From Mycobacterium simiae (lineage in GTDB: Bacteria; Actinomycetota; Actinomycetes; Mycobacteriales; Mycobacteriaceae): a DNA stretch of 64,000 nt. Shown in pieces: positions 18,478-27,557 of this stretch. The DNA is taken from the NCBI RefSeq assembly GCF_010727605.1, contig NZ_AP022568.1:2604001-2668000 (forward strand). The letters run 5' to 3'. Below the pieces are notes generated by a model, which saw only the letters and a program-made list of their open reading frames with translations, searched no databases and had not been told where the DNA came from. The translations under genes and the position numbers were made by a program. The first letter of the stretch is position 1; each line of letters starts with the position of its first letter.

Positions 18478-21400
18478 CTATTCCGGTGCTCCTACCAGCA
18501 CTCCTTCGATTGCCCCGTCGGTGGTGACCAGCAAGCCTCGGCCGGGGGGCAGTTGCTGGGCGCTCACCCGGCCGAACACTTTCACCATCGCCGGGTCGTT
18601 GTCCATGAACAGGGTGGGGGCCCGCGAACTCGTCATTTTCTGCAGGAACGGATTGGTCACCGAGACGCCCGCCCAGTTTCCGGGTAGTCGCGACGCAATC
18701 ACGTGCAGACCGATTTCGCGACTGCGTTCGATCAATCCCCACAGCGGTGCGCTCGCCGCGTTCTTGCCGATCGCACCGTGCGGCCGCAGCTCCTGCTCGT
18801 CGTCGATCAGCAGGAAATGGTGCGGGCCCGCCCAGGTGCTGCGGCTGAGCAACTCTTCCTGGCTCAGGCCCGAGGGAGGTAGCCGGTCGCGCATCATCGC
18901 GGCGAGCTCCTCGATCACCGCGTCGATGTCGTCGGCGGTGTATGCGTATGCCCGCACATGCGGCCCCCGGATCTTTCCGATCAGCGAGGTCTTCGGGTCG
19001 ATGATGGTGATCTGCGCCTGCTCCGGGCTGAACCGGCTCATCACCGCTTGCCCGAACGCGGCCAGCGTCGTCGTCTTGCCGCACAACTGCCGACCCAACA
19101 CCAACATGCTCGGTACCGTTCGGCTCGGCAAATACGTTGGCTGCAGCGCGCTTTCGCCGATGGCGAAGGGAATGTTGAACGGATCGCCGGCCACGTCGGT
19201 CTGCGCGAAGACCTCGATGATCTGGGTGAGCTGAATCCGTTCCGGCAGTCGCGCCAGCTTCTCCAGCCTGCCGACACCGGTCACCTCGGCGATGACAGCG
19301 CCGAGCTGACGCGTCGGGATCCGCTCCCCGGTGGCGGCGGTGATCTCCGGAACCCCGATGAGCAACTCATGGCCTTCCCGGGTCACGCCGAACCCGGGCC
19401 GATCCAGCGTGTTGCGGGCCGCCTTTCGTCGCTCCAGGCCCTCGCCCATCTGGGTCTCGTCCGGATTGCTCAGCCGCAATTGGATACGCGCATTCGACAC
19501 GTTAACCAGGGCCTGTTTCTGCCCGACCAGCCACGCGGTCGCGGTGGTGGCGACGTGCACCCCGTAGGACAAGCCCTGGCGGGCTATGGACACTAACCGG
19601 TCGCCCATCGCGGCGTCCTTGTCGTACAGGTCGCTGAAGTTGTCGACGACGAGGAAGACGTCACCGAACTTGTCGGCCGGGTCGGTGCCCCCTTCCCGCT
19701 CGGTTCCGAACCGCCGTTCCCGGAATTCGGAGATGTCGATTTGGTACTGCTTGAACGCGGCCTCCCGGGCCAGGATCAAGCCTTCGATCGAGGCGACGGT
19801 TCGCGAGACGCCCTCGTTGTCGGTCTGGCTGACGACCGAGGCGACGTGCGGCAGGTCTTCGACCGGGTACAGCGAGGCCCCGATGCAAAAGAAGGTGACC
19901 CGCTCCGGCCGGTACATCAGCGCCGCCGAGGTGATCAACGACATCAGCGTGGTGGACTTGCCGCGCTGAGCGGTGGCCACCACCATGATGTTGTCCATCT
20001 CCGCGTCGATGGCGTGCACGCGCTGGGCGTGCTCTTCGGGTATGTCGACAACTCCGACCGGGAACACCAGGCCCGGGTTCTGTCCGTAGTCGACGTACCA
20101 CGGCTTGCCCCGCCAGCTCGCCACCAACGCATCGATGGGCTCGCTGTCTTCCAAAGGCGGCAGCCAGATTTGGTGTGGCGGACGCGCGCTGTGCGTGATC
20201 AGTGACTCGCGGATGACGTCGACGAGCTTCTTCTTGCGGAACCCGTCGGCGTGGAACAGGAACTCGTCGGGTTCGTCGGGTTCGTCGGCGACGGCCAGCG
20301 CCTGGCTGTCGGCCTCGCTGAGCGGCTGGTAGGCCCAGGTCAGCGCTCGGGGTTGGGAAAAGCTGACGTCCACTGTCTTGTTCACGTTGACGACCCGCTT
20401 GGGCACCACGAACGGGGCGGACACGTAGAAGCATCGGAACTGCTCGAGGTCGCGTGGCCCCACCTTGAGCAGCGCGTAACCGTTTTCCTTCGACGGCAGG
20501 TGCAACGCCGCGTCGCTGCCGATCACGTCGCGGGAGTCCTCCGCTGTCTCCGCGCGCAGGGCGACCCGAAATGCAATGTTGCTCTTGACCTTACTGAGCG
20601 ACGACAAGTCGAGTCGCTGTCCGCCGAGGGTGAAGAAGACGTTGCAGCCGCGGCCTTCCTGACCGATGTGGATGACCAGGTCGATCCACTCCGGATGGTG
20701 GATGAACAGTTCGAGGTACTCGTCGATGATCACCAGCAAGATCGGCACGGGTTCCAAATCGCGCCCAGCGAGCCGCATCTCCTCATACTCATTCGCGTCA
20801 CGCGCCCCGGCCTCGTTGAAAAGCCGGTAGCGCCGGGCTATCTCGCCGTTAACGGCTTTGCGCATGCGTTCGGCAAGGTGTCGATCATCCTTGCCCAGGT
20901 TGGACAGCGACCCCGCGACGTGCGGGAACCCCTGCAGGTCCTGGGCCGCCGATTCGAACTTCATGTCGACGAAAATCACGATGAATGTCTCGGGGGAGTG
21001 GGTCAACGCGATGCCGGTGCACAGCGACAGGAAGTATTCCGACTTACCGGACCCGGACGTACCGATCACCACCGAGTGGAATCCGAAGCCGCCAAAGTCC
21101 TTGGCGCGCAGGATGATATGTTGGAGGTCGCCGCCTTGCTTGACGCCCACGGGAACCATCGCCCATTTGTGGTCGCCACGTCCCCGGCTTTCGCCCCAGA
21201 GCCTGTCGACGTCCAGTTCGCGCGGATCGCCGATACCCAGCGCGCGCAGCAGTTCACCGCCTTGACTGTCGGTCTCGGAGAGCTCCCCGGCGCTCATCGG
21301 AGACCACCGGGCCAGCGCTCGTGCGTAGCGGTTGGCCGTGCTCTCGGCAAGTGTGTCGGCGACAGCGTAGAACGCGCCGCGGTGACTGAGCCGGCCTTCG

Positions 21401-22557
21401 CGCAGCTGGAAACGCTCAGTGTCGTCGGTGAATCCGACGCCTACCCCTGTCCGGGTCGCCAACCGCAGCACCGTGATTCCGGCCATGCCCTTCTGCCCGG
21501 TGACGCCCTCCCATTGCTCGGGGGTGCCGACGTTGTCGTCAACGATCACCCAATGCGGGCCCAACGCCGGGCCGGTGCTCAATTCGATCGGCGACGGCAT
21601 CGACGTCGGGCTCATTCCGACCGGCGGTGTCCATGGGCCACGACCCTTGCGGTGCAGCTCGGCGTCGAGCGCTTCTTCGAGTTCGGTGGGGGAGGTGAAC
21701 ACCAACCGGCGTAGCCCGCAGGCGTCGAACATCTCGTCGTGCTGGTTGTGCGGCAACCAGACCAGCCACGACCACAGCTCCGGATGGCGGGTGACCACCA
21801 TGACTTTGAGGTCGCTGGGGCTGTGGTAGACGGCGAGCGAACACAGGATCGATCGGGCCAGGCTGTGCAGTTCGGCGGGATCGTCGCCAATGAAGCTGAA
21901 TCCGGGCTTCGCCCTCAGGCTCAACACCTTGCCGATCCCGCGGATCTTGCTTTGTTCAAGGATGAAATCCCTTAGTGCGCCGCCTGTTACGGGTTCGAGT
22001 TCTTCGCCGATCGGAACGTCAGGCCACTGCAGCGACACCGCCGATTCGCTGGCTTGCTGGACCCCGATTCCCAGCCGCACATCGAGGAAGTCGGGGTCGG
22101 CGGCCCGGCGCTCCCACATCCGCGGCCCGCCGATGACGGTGTCCAGCTGTTGCGGATCACCATGCACGAACAACTGGCTGTGCCGCTGGCGCTGAGCGGC
22201 ACGCTGAACTTCGTCGCGGTCCTCGTCGAGTTGGCGCAGGTAACTGCGGCGCTGCTTTTCCTGCTCGCCCCAGCTGATCCGGCGGCCCCGCCCGAGGCGT
22301 CCGCTGAACATCAGCGTGCCGAATCCGACCAGCCCGATCATTGGGAAGAACCCCGACTGCAGAGACCGAATCCCCGAGGCGTACATCACCACCAAGGTGC
22401 CGATGATGCCGACGAGAAGCGCCGGGACCGCGATCATCAACAAGATGTTGCGGGGCTCGCGCTCAGGCAGCGCCAGCGGTGCGGCGACGGCGATCCGCAC
22501 CGGCGGAACGTTCGGCGCCGGCTGCCGGGCGCCTCGGACGAAACCTCGTTTGGACAT
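18478..22557 (-). CDS. eccC: Type VII secretion system FtsK/SpoIIIE ATPase EccC (single chain)
   Basis: 1359 residues from ATG 22557. Two N-terminal membrane spans lie at about residues 38-59 and 68-85, then a DUF/linker region, then three FtsK-like ATPase domains. Walker A of domain 1 is GTSGSGKS at about 499-506, domain 2 has ATAQRGKST near 860, and domain 3 has GRQLCGKTT near 1154. Domain 1 keeps the intact P-loop, while 2 and 3 are divergent, the normal EccC pattern. The unsplit chain and length resemble ESX-2 (EccC2, 1396 recalled) rather than ESX-1 (split). It would recognise PE/PPE or Esx signals and drive export. It is seven bases after eccB; no eccD, eccE or mycP gene follows. Confidence 0.95.
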   Translation of the reverse strand: MSKRGFVRGARQPAPNVPPVRIAVAAPLALPEREPRNILLMIAVPALLVGIIGTLVVMYASGIRSLQSGFFPMIGLVGFGTLMFSGRLGRGRRISWGEQEKQRRSYLRQLDEDRDEVQRAAQRQRHSQLFVHGDPQQLDTVIGGPRMWERRAADPDFLDVRLGIGVQQASESAVSLQWPDVPIGEELEPVTGGALRDFILEQSKIRGIGKVLSLRAKPGFSFIGDDPAELHSLARSILCSLAVYHSPSDLKVMVVTRHPELWSWLVWLPHNQHDEMFDACGLRRLVFTSPTELEEALDAELHRKGRGPWTPPVGMSPTSMPSPIELSTGPALGPHWVIVDDNVGTPEQWEGVTGQKGMAGITVLRLATRTGVGVGFTDDTERFQLREGRLSHRGAFYAVADTLAESTANRYARALARWSPMSAGELSETDSQGGELLRALGIGDPRELDVDRLWGESRGRGDHKWAMVPVGVKQGGDLQHIILRAKDFGGFGFHSVVIGTSGSGKSEYFLSLCTGIALTHSPETFIVIFVDMKFESAAQDLQGFPHVAGSLSNLGKDDRHLAERMRKAVNGEIARRYRLFNEAGARDANEYEEMRLAGRDLEPVPILLVIIDEYLELFIHHPEWIDLVIHIGQEGRGCNVFFTLGGQRLDLSSLSKVKSNIAFRVALRAETAEDSRDVIGSDAALHLPSKENGYALLKVGPRDLEQFRCFYVSAPFVVPKRVVNVNKTVDVSFSQPRALTWAYQPLSEADSQALAVADEPDEPDEFLFHADGFRKKKLVDVIRESLITHSARPPHQIWLPPLEDSEPIDALVASWRGKPWYVDYGQNPGLVFPVGVVDIPEEHAQRVHAIDAEMDNIMVVATAQRGKSTTLMSLITSAALMYRPERVTFFCIGASLYPVEDLPHVASVVSQTDNEGVSRTVASIEGLILAREAAFKQYQIDISEFRERRFGTEREGGTDPADKFGDVFLVVDNFSDLYDKDAAMGDRLVSIARQGLSYGVHVATTATAWLVGQKQALVNVSNARIQLRLSNPDETQMGEGLERRKAARNTLDRPGFGVTREGHELLIGVPEITAATGERIPTRQLGAVIAEVTGVGRLEKLARLPERIQLTQIIEVFAQTDVAGDPFNIPFAIGESALQPTYLPSRTVPSMLVLGRQLCGKTTTLAAFGQAVMSRFSPEQAQITIIDPKTSLIGKIRGPHVRAYAYTADDIDAVIEELAAMMRDRLPPSGLSQEELLSRSTWAGPHHFLLIDDEQELRPHGAIGKNAASAPLWGLIERSREIGLHVIASRLPGNWAGVSVTNPFLQKMTSSRAPTLFMDNDPAMVKVFGRVSAQQLPPGRGLLVTTDGAIEGVLVGAPE

Positions 22558-22564
22558 CGCTGTT

Positions 22565-24061
22565 CTACCCCCCGCCTGCCAAGCCGTTGAGATCAGGAAT
22601 GGGTGCCACAGCGCCGCCGCCGGTGACGGCGTCGCGTGACACCAGGGCCGCATCACGGCCGATCGCCGGCCCGGGCGCGAAGGTTCGCACAATCGGCCAG
22701 GGTGCTTGCACGGCAAGCTTGGGGTCCAAGCCCAGCGCCTGCAGGGTCGCATGGTCGGATTGGATTCCATATCGGACACCTTGCGGTGAAATCCAATACA
22801 AGCTCTCCCGGCTGTCCGCCGTGGCGACACCGCTGGTCGTCGTCACGAAGTTCGCCGCCCCGGGCAATATCAATGCCTGTTGCGCCTCAACGGAATTGGC
22901 GTCGCGGTCGTCGCGGACGAGATGCACCACCCGCGGATCCATTCCGATCGGAACCGGTAACCCGTGTCCGGTCAGGACCGCGATCCGCGCCTGCGGGTCG
23001 CCGCTCTGCTTCGCCCACCCCACGCATGTCACCGGATTAGCATTGGTGTCAACGAATTCCAACTTTTCCGACGGGTAATAGTCGACGTCGAGCACATCGA
23101 CGATCGGGATATGGATCAGCTTGTCGGGGGCGACGAGGGTGGGCGTCGCTGAGCCTTCGGAATCGGCGGTCCGCAGCAGGTCGGCGACGAAGCTGGTGAT
23201 CTTCTGCACGCCGTCCGGCAATAGTACGTAGAACCCGTTGACGGTGCCGTTGGCGTCCCGGGTTTCCAGGACCCTGCCCACGATCGAGCCGGGCAGCCAC
23301 CGCGAGGGTGTGCCACGTCCGGGGATGGTGGGCAGCACAAGGGGTTCGGTCGAGGGCATCGCGTCGAACAGCGCGTTGGAGATTTCGATCGGGTACGTCG
23401 TGCCGGGGTCCAGTCCCAGGTTGAAGGTCACCGATCGGTCCGCGGGGTCGATGCGGGACCGTTGGTTATGCCAGATCACATAGGTCGCGCCCTTGTGGGT
23501 GGTCAGGATCGCCTGTTTCGGGCTCATTGGCTGCGAGCGATCGAGCGGGGAGAGTTGGCCGGCGATCGCGGTGACCACCGGCGCGGTTCCGCTGCCCCGG
23601 GTGGCGGCGGTGTCGCAGACCGACCAGGCCGACTCGGCACTAGCGGTAACGGGCAGACTGTCCGGCGCGCCCGGAATGCCGATGATCGGGCCGGTCGGGT
23701 ATTTCGCGATCTCGCTGGCCCGGACCCAGGTTGGGCTTCCCGCACTCCCGACCGCTAAGCGTGCCGAGGTCAGATTGAGGGCGGGGTAGAGCCGCCCGTT
23801 GAGCATCGCGTAGATCGCACCGGTGTCGCGATCACCGATGATCGACGACTGCCCGATCAGCCCGGAGGGCTTCATGACATGCAGCAGCGCCATCCAGCCG
23901 ACGCCGATGAGAACGAGCACAATCGACAACGCCACCGCCGCTTGCTGTTTGCGGTCGTCGTGCTTCATTCGCACCGAGAACCGGGTGATCGCCGCGCGTA
24001 GTCGCCGGTTGTAGAACAGGTGCCCCGAATTCTGATCCCGGTTGGACAGATTGAGCGGCAC
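22565..24061 (-). CDS. eccB: Type VII secretion system membrane protein EccB
   Basis: 498 residues from GTG 24061, with Shine-Dalgarno AAAGGAGA just upstream. A short cytosolic N-terminus (NRRLRAAITRFSVRMKHDD) leads to one membrane span (about 42-62). The long periplasmic part has the EccB repeats: AIYAMLNGRLYPALNLTSARL, WLPGSIVGRVLETRD, a TCVGWAK segment with a conserved Cys, and YWISPQGVRYGI near the C-terminus. EccB hexamers line the ESX membrane channel. Length equals ESX-2 EccB2 (495 recalled). It is followed directly by eccC. Confidence 0.95.
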   Translation of the reverse strand: MPLNLSNRDQNSGHLFYNRRLRAAITRFSVRMKHDDRKQQAAVALSIVLVLIGVGWMALLHVMKPSGLIGQSSIIGDRDTGAIYAMLNGRLYPALNLTSARLAVGSAGSPTWVRASEIAKYPTGPIIGIPGAPDSLPVTASAESAWSVCDTAATRGSGTAPVVTAIAGQLSPLDRSQPMSPKQAILTTHKGATYVIWHNQRSRIDPADRSVTFNLGLDPGTTYPIEISNALFDAMPSTEPLVLPTIPGRGTPSRWLPGSIVGRVLETRDANGTVNGFYVLLPDGVQKITSFVADLLRTADSEGSATPTLVAPDKLIHIPIVDVLDVDYYPSEKLEFVDTNANPVTCVGWAKQSGDPQARIAVLTGHGLPVPIGMDPRVVHLVRDDRDANSVEAQQALILPGAANFVTTTSGVATADSRESLYWISPQGVRYGIQSDHATLQALGLDPKLAVQAPWPIVRTFAPGPAIGRDAALVSRDAVTGGGAVAPIPDLNGLAGGG

Positions 24062-24112
24062 GGTTCGTCTCCTTTCGGCGGTCGCCCCAACGTTGCTACA
24101 TCGACATTGTCG

Positions 24113-24475
24113 TCAGTGCAGCTCGCCGCCGTACCTCGCCCTATTGTCGGCTTCTGCCTCTTCGCGGAGCGCCGCGATGGCGAGGTTCAGCCGGTCAGCC
24201 AGCTCCGAATGGGCGTAGCCGGTCATCACGCCGGGATGTAAGGTCAGCTCGACCAACTTGCCGTCGGAATTTGCCACGGCGCGAATGTCCCCCAAGTCCA
24301 CGCTGTACGTGACCGTCTCGGCTTGGGCGACGAGGGCTTCCCACTTGTCGGCCGCCTCGCTCAGTTCACGTAGTACCGCCTCGACGAGGTCTCGGTCTTT
24401 GAGGTCGCTGTGCTCCCTGCGACCGCCCGACCCCGACACCAGGTAAGTATCATCGACCCCTCCAACCAGCGTCAA
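24113..24475 (-). CDS. YbaB/EbfC-like protein of the ESX cluster
   Basis: About 120 residues if started at TTG 24475; an open frame reaches GTG 24538. The upstream third has poor codon usage and overlaps a better small frame, so a downstream start (24475, or GTG 24439 giving 108 residues) is preferred. Content: SDLKDRDLVEAVLRELSEAADKW, TYSVDLGDIRAVANSDGKLVEL and ADRLNLAIAALREEAEADNR, a helix-sheet-helix of the YbaB fold seen in EspL-type ESX accessory proteins. It probably matches Rv0030 or Rv3898c, by size. It sits directly before eccB. Possible nucleoid or chaperone role is inference. Confidence 0.75.
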   Translation of the reverse strand: MTLVGGVDDTYLVSGSGGRREHSDLKDRDLVEAVLRELSEAADKWEALVAQAETVTYSVDLGDIRAVANSDGKLVELTLHPGVMTGYAHSELADRLNLAIAALREEAEADNRARYGGELH

Positions 24476-24495
24476 TTCACAGTTTGCCGGCGGCG

Positions 24496-24612
24496 TCAGT
24501 CCTCGCAATGGCGTTGGTAATCCCAGCGCTCCAGCCACGCGGAGAGGTGGTGCACCCCGATGCTGATGACGATCAATACGGCGCCTTCGGCGACCAGCAG
24601 CAGCTCGTTCAC
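24496..24612 (-). CDS. Putative 38-residue single-span membrane protein
   Basis: A short frame opened by a GTG that overlaps the stop of the preceding gene by four bases (GTGA) and ended by TGA at 24496. Codon third positions are about 87 percent G or C, like real genes here, and much better than the competing frame over the same bases. The product has a hydrophobic N-terminal helix ([17 protein letters not shown]) and a charged tail with Trp-Leu-Glu-Arg-Trp. I do not recognise it. Translational coupling inside an ESX gene run suggests a small accessory membrane subunit. Confidence 0.5.
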   Translation of the reverse strand: MNELLLVAEGAVLIVISIGVHHLSAWLERWDYQRHCED

Positions 24613-24956
24613 AGCCGGTCCATTTCGCGGGCCATCGCCGCCCGCTCGAAGTAGGGCAGCCGCCGTGGCGGGTACCGGCGCGGCGGCTGGTGTTCCATCT
24701 CGGGGGCCAGGTTGGCTGCCAGCCCCACGCGGTGCCAGAGCTCGGTGAGCCGCGAGCGCAGGCCTGGGGTGGGCCGCAGGGTCGGGCGGGCGATGGCCGA
24801 GGCGAGCAGCACCTGGCCTTCGGTGATCAGGACAGGCTCGGCGAGTGCATTCGGCGGGGGGTGTGCTGCCGCGGTGGCCGCGGTCGCGGGATAGCTGGGA
24901 TGCCGGGGCGCAGCGTTATCGCGTGCCGGCACTGCGAATTTCGGGATGACGAGCAT
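24609..24956 (-). CDS. Conserved hypothetical protein of the ESX accessory cluster
   Basis: 115 residues from ATG 24956, with GTG 24965 also possible. The protein begins [13 protein letters not shown]. It has a Pro-rich middle and a patch [18 protein letters not shown], then [15 protein letters not shown], and ends in an Arg/Pro-rich stretch with Glu-Met-Asp-Arg. No known domain is recognised. It lies between the DUF5631-like gene and a coupled 38-codon frame. Good codon usage supports it as real. Confidence 0.65.
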   Translation of the reverse strand: MLVIPKFAVPARDNAAPRHPSYPATAATAAAHPPPNALAEPVLITEGQVLLASAIARPTLRPTPGLRSRLTELWHRVGLAANLAPEMEHQPPRRYPPRRLPYFERAAMAREMDRL

Positions 24957-25077
24957 TTCGATCACCTGGGTGAGGTTTGCGGCCGGTGGCTCCGGACGTC
25001 GATCAGAATCTATGCAGCCCTCGCCCAGCGCACATGCGTAGTCGACTACCTGTGTTGTGCACCCGCACGCCGACGCG

Positions 25078-26664
25078 TCAGGTGTCGGCGGCCCATCGGC
25101 TGGTGGGCGGTTCGTCGAGCTTCTGGAACCAGGCCAGGTGATAGTTCGCCGATACCGCGTCGCCGGCGACGCTGCTGTCGGTAGCCGCCAGCAGCAGGCA
25201 GTTCAGCAAGAGCGCGGAGTCGACGTCGGGGTATTGGCTCAACAGCTGGTAGCGGGCGGTGTCGAGGTGGACGCGCAACAGGTCGGCTTCTTCTTCGACG
25301 ACGCCGGTTCCCGCGCTAGCGGCCTTGGCCAGGGTGTGTACCAACCGTGGTAACCCGTCACGCCAGTGGGTGAGTCGGCTCAGCTCCCAGCCCAGATCTT
25401 GCACTGCGGGAAGGTCGCGGGGCGCGACCGAAGGCTGCGTCTCGGCGAAGTCGGCTGGCCGGCCGATCGGGTCGCCGGGGGTATAGGTGGCGGTCAGTCG
25501 AACGTCACCGAGTAGCGCGGACGCCCTGCCCGCGCGGCGGCCGGGCGGCAGCAGTCGCACACCCTGCGGCAGCTCGATCAACGGCGGGATCCAGCCGTGC
25601 GCCAGGTCGGTCACCAGCAGCGGGGTGCCGTCCGCGAGGGCTCCGACCGCCCAGTTCAGTCGTGGTTCTTGGCGGACCACAAATGCCAACAGGCGCTGCA
25701 ACTTCTCGGTCTCGGTTTCGGTGGCCTCGGGTTCCGGCTCGGGCACCGGTTCCGGCTCGGCCTCGGGTTCCAGCTCGGGCACCGGTTCCGGCTCGGCTTC
25801 CGGTTCGCTGACGACCGGCCCCGCGGCGGCCTCGCCGGTCGTCCGATGCCGACCCTCGTCGGCTCCGGTGTCATCGTGATCCTCGGCAAGCACATCGACC
25901 ACCGGCGCGGCGGCGGCCACCGGCTCAGGTTCGGGTTCCGGCTGCGGCTCGGGTGCTGGCTGGGGCGGGATGCTGACCACCTTCGTTTCGGCCCGCGACG
26001 GGGCACGATGCTTACCCGCCGAGGCGTCGCGCTTGTCGTCGCCGCCGACAGTTTCGGTGATCGGCTTTTCGACGGTCGTCGACTCGTCGGGCGCGGGTTG
26101 TCCGGTGACAATCACATCGGTGCGATCATCGGCCGGCCGGGCAATTTCCGGCCGCGGCGGCACCACCGGGATGACCTGCGTCTCCTCGAGCGCCCGGTCA
26201 GGGGCGGGCGGCGGCGGGGGCGGAACCGTGGGGATGATCTGCGTTTTGTCCAGATCGACTCCGCTATCCCGGCTCTCGGCCGAGGCGCTGCGACGACCCG
26301 CATGCAGCTGCGTCTTCATCAGGTCCAATTGGCGCATCGTCGATTCGACTCGCCGGACAGCCCGCGCACGCGCCTCCTCGACGATGCGGGTCTCGGCGGC
26401 CTGGCGACCCTCCTGGGTGAGTCCCGCACGCTTGACCATCCCGAGCTGCTTGTTGGCGCTGCTGACGATGCGTTGCAGGTCCTTTTCGAGATACCCTGCG
26501 AGCGGGGCGGTTTCGTCGGTCACCGCCGCCAATTCGGCAGGCCAGAGACCACCGATCACCCACGGGGTGCAATCGGTGGGAGAGCTGAAGGCCGGCATCG
26601 ACAATGATTCCCGGGTAGCTCTCCGGAGGCGCTGGCGCGCCGTCATTCGACCGAAGATCGCCAC
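25078..26664 (-). CDS. DUF5631/DUF5632-like ESX-associated protein (Rv0029/Rv3899c family)
   Basis: 528 residues in three parts. An N-terminal helical region of about 120 residues has PWVIGGLWPAELAAVTDETA and a coiled-coil-like Arg/Glu helix (AETRIVEEARARAVRRVEST). A disordered middle of about 200 residues has Pro-rich and strongly acidic Glu-Pro repeats (EPEPVPELEPEAEPEPVPE). A C-terminal domain of about 190 residues contains NWAVGALADGTPLLVTDLAHG and LTHWRDGLPRLVHTLAKAA. This order is what I recall of Rv3899c, Rv2082 and Rv0029; the latter is shorter (365). Rv3899c borders ESX-2, supporting the ESX-2 link here. Function unknown. Confidence 0.82.
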   Translation of the reverse strand: MAIFGRMTARQRLRRATRESLSMPAFSSPTDCTPWVIGGLWPAELAAVTDETAPLAGYLEKDLQRIVSSANKQLGMVKRAGLTQEGRQAAETRIVEEARARAVRRVESTMRQLDLMKTQLHAGRRSASAESRDSGVDLDKTQIIPTVPPPPPPAPDRALEETQVIPVVPPRPEIARPADDRTDVIVTGQPAPDESTTVEKPITETVGGDDKRDASAGKHRAPSRAETKVVSIPPQPAPEPQPEPEPEPVAAAAPVVDVLAEDHDDTGADEGRHRTTGEAAAGPVVSEPEAEPEPVPELEPEAEPEPVPEPEPEATETETEKLQRLLAFVVRQEPRLNWAVGALADGTPLLVTDLAHGWIPPLIELPQGVRLLPPGRRAGRASALLGDVRLTATYTPGDPIGRPADFAETQPSVAPRDLPAVQDLGWELSRLTHWRDGLPRLVHTLAKAASAGTGVVEEEADLLRVHLDTARYQLLSQYPDVDSALLLNCLLLAATDSSVAGDAVSANYHLAWFQKLDEPPTSRWAADT

Positions 26665-26746
26665 CCGGCCAGACTACCGACCGCCCGGCAACGCGCTTGA
26701 GCAAAGGTGAATTGTGCGACGACGACGGGCTCGGTACCGTGAACTC

Positions 26747-26890
26747 ATGGCCGACTCCGCGCTGCAGCAACAACTCGATGAGGTGCGCGCCCTGCTCGGC
26801 CGGGCGCGAGAGTTGTTCGGCGCCAACCCGATCGAGCCACCGAGCGATATCGCGCCGGATCCCGACGCCGCGAAGCCCTGGCTGATTTAA
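26747..26890 (+). CDS. Putative 47-residue helical protein, opposite strand to the ESX cluster
   Basis: ATG 26747 to TAA 26890. The product has an amphipathic helix, LQQQLDEVRALLGRARELFG, then a Pro/Asp-rich tail ending KPWLI. About 80 percent of third codon positions are G or C. It faces away from the DUF5631-like gene (82 bases between starts) and its stop overlaps that of the DUF2694-like gene by four bases. Unrecognised. It is the only plus-strand gene between the PPE and whiB genes. Confidence 0.5.
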   Translation: MADSALQQQLDEVRALLGRARELFGANPIEPPSDIAPDPDAAKPWLI

Positions 26891-27198
26891 TCCGTACTGT
26901 CACGGCGGCGCAACTTGTGCGCCAGCAGCTTCTCAATTGCCGCGTCGAGATCGTGCGGCGTCGGGACCTCCGCCGACGGGGTGTGTCCGGCCGCAACGAT
27001 CTCCTGTCGAACTTCCAGCAGCGCCTTGAGCCACGACACGTCCGCGGTCAACAGGATGCCCTGGGCGAGGGTCGCGGCGTCGGTATCCATCGCCTCCTCA
27101 CTCAACGCGACGCTGTGCATGTACCCACCGCGGCAGGAGCGGACCAGGATGTGCCCACTCGGGTGAACGGTGTCGAAGGCGGGATTGGCGTCTGTCAT
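26887..27198 (-). CDS. DUF2694-like conserved protein (Rv0028-like)
   Basis: 103 residues from ATG 27198, overlapping the stop of the EspC-like gene (ATGA). The protein starts TDANPAFDTVHPSGHILVRS and contains a Gly-Gly-Tyr turn, then a helix LAQGILLTADVSWLKALLEVRQ and a basic C-terminus. Length and position match Rv0028 (101 recalled), a DUF2694 member. ESX loci often carry such proteins of similar size; a chaperone or substrate role is only a guess. Confidence 0.78.
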   Translation of the reverse strand: MTDANPAFDTVHPSGHILVRSCRGGYMHSVALSEEAMDTDAATLAQGILLTADVSWLKALLEVRQEIVAAGHTPSAEVPTPHDLDAAIEKLLAHKLRRRDSTD

Positions 27199-27512
27199 CG
27201 ACCGCCGTCGACGACCCGGCCGAGCGCGCCGGCCGCGTCTTGTTCGTGCTGATCCCACGTCGTGGCCGATACGGTCAGTTTGTGCGCCATGTCGGCATGG
27301 TCGTCCGCCTGCGCCTCGTAGCACTGTCGTCGCAGCTCCAGCAGTTCGCGCCCGGCCTCGCGGAGTTCGCCGAAAATGGGGCCGAGCGAATCGAGACTTT
27401 CCTGGATCGCCGCATGCGAAGACGGGATGGTCCGCAAGTAGTCCGAGGTCTCCTGGTGATGGGCTGCGGCTTCGCGTAAGTGCGCGGGCGCCACCTGGAT
27501 TCGATCTGCCAT
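27195..27512 (-). CDS. EspC-like ESX secretion-associated protein (Rv0027-like)
   Basis: 105 residues, the length recalled for Rv0027. It opens MADRIQVAPAHLREAAAHHQ and continues as a helical hairpin, like EspC/DUF2580 proteins, which are WXG100-like ESX substrates. The turn lies around SLGPIFGELREAGREL. The usual Trp-X-Gly is absent, with Leu-Gly-Pro at the turn, as in EspC. No clear YxxxD/E export signal is seen at the C-terminus. It is translated together with the DUF2694-like protein. Probably a secreted partner of this ESX cluster. Confidence 0.8.
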   Translation of the reverse strand: MADRIQVAPAHLREAAAHHQETSDYLRTIPSSHAAIQESLDSLGPIFGELREAGRELLELRRQCYEAQADDHADMAHKLTVSATTWDQHEQDAAGALGRVVDGGR

Positions 27513-27557
27513 CGGGTGTCTCCTGTTCCTGCACCGCCGGGCGGGCCGGCGAGTTCA

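Noticed and set aside
20251..21714. 487-codon plus-strand frame inside eccC
   Set aside because: Shadow of the EccC coding strand; the minus-strand frame contains all ATPase motifs.
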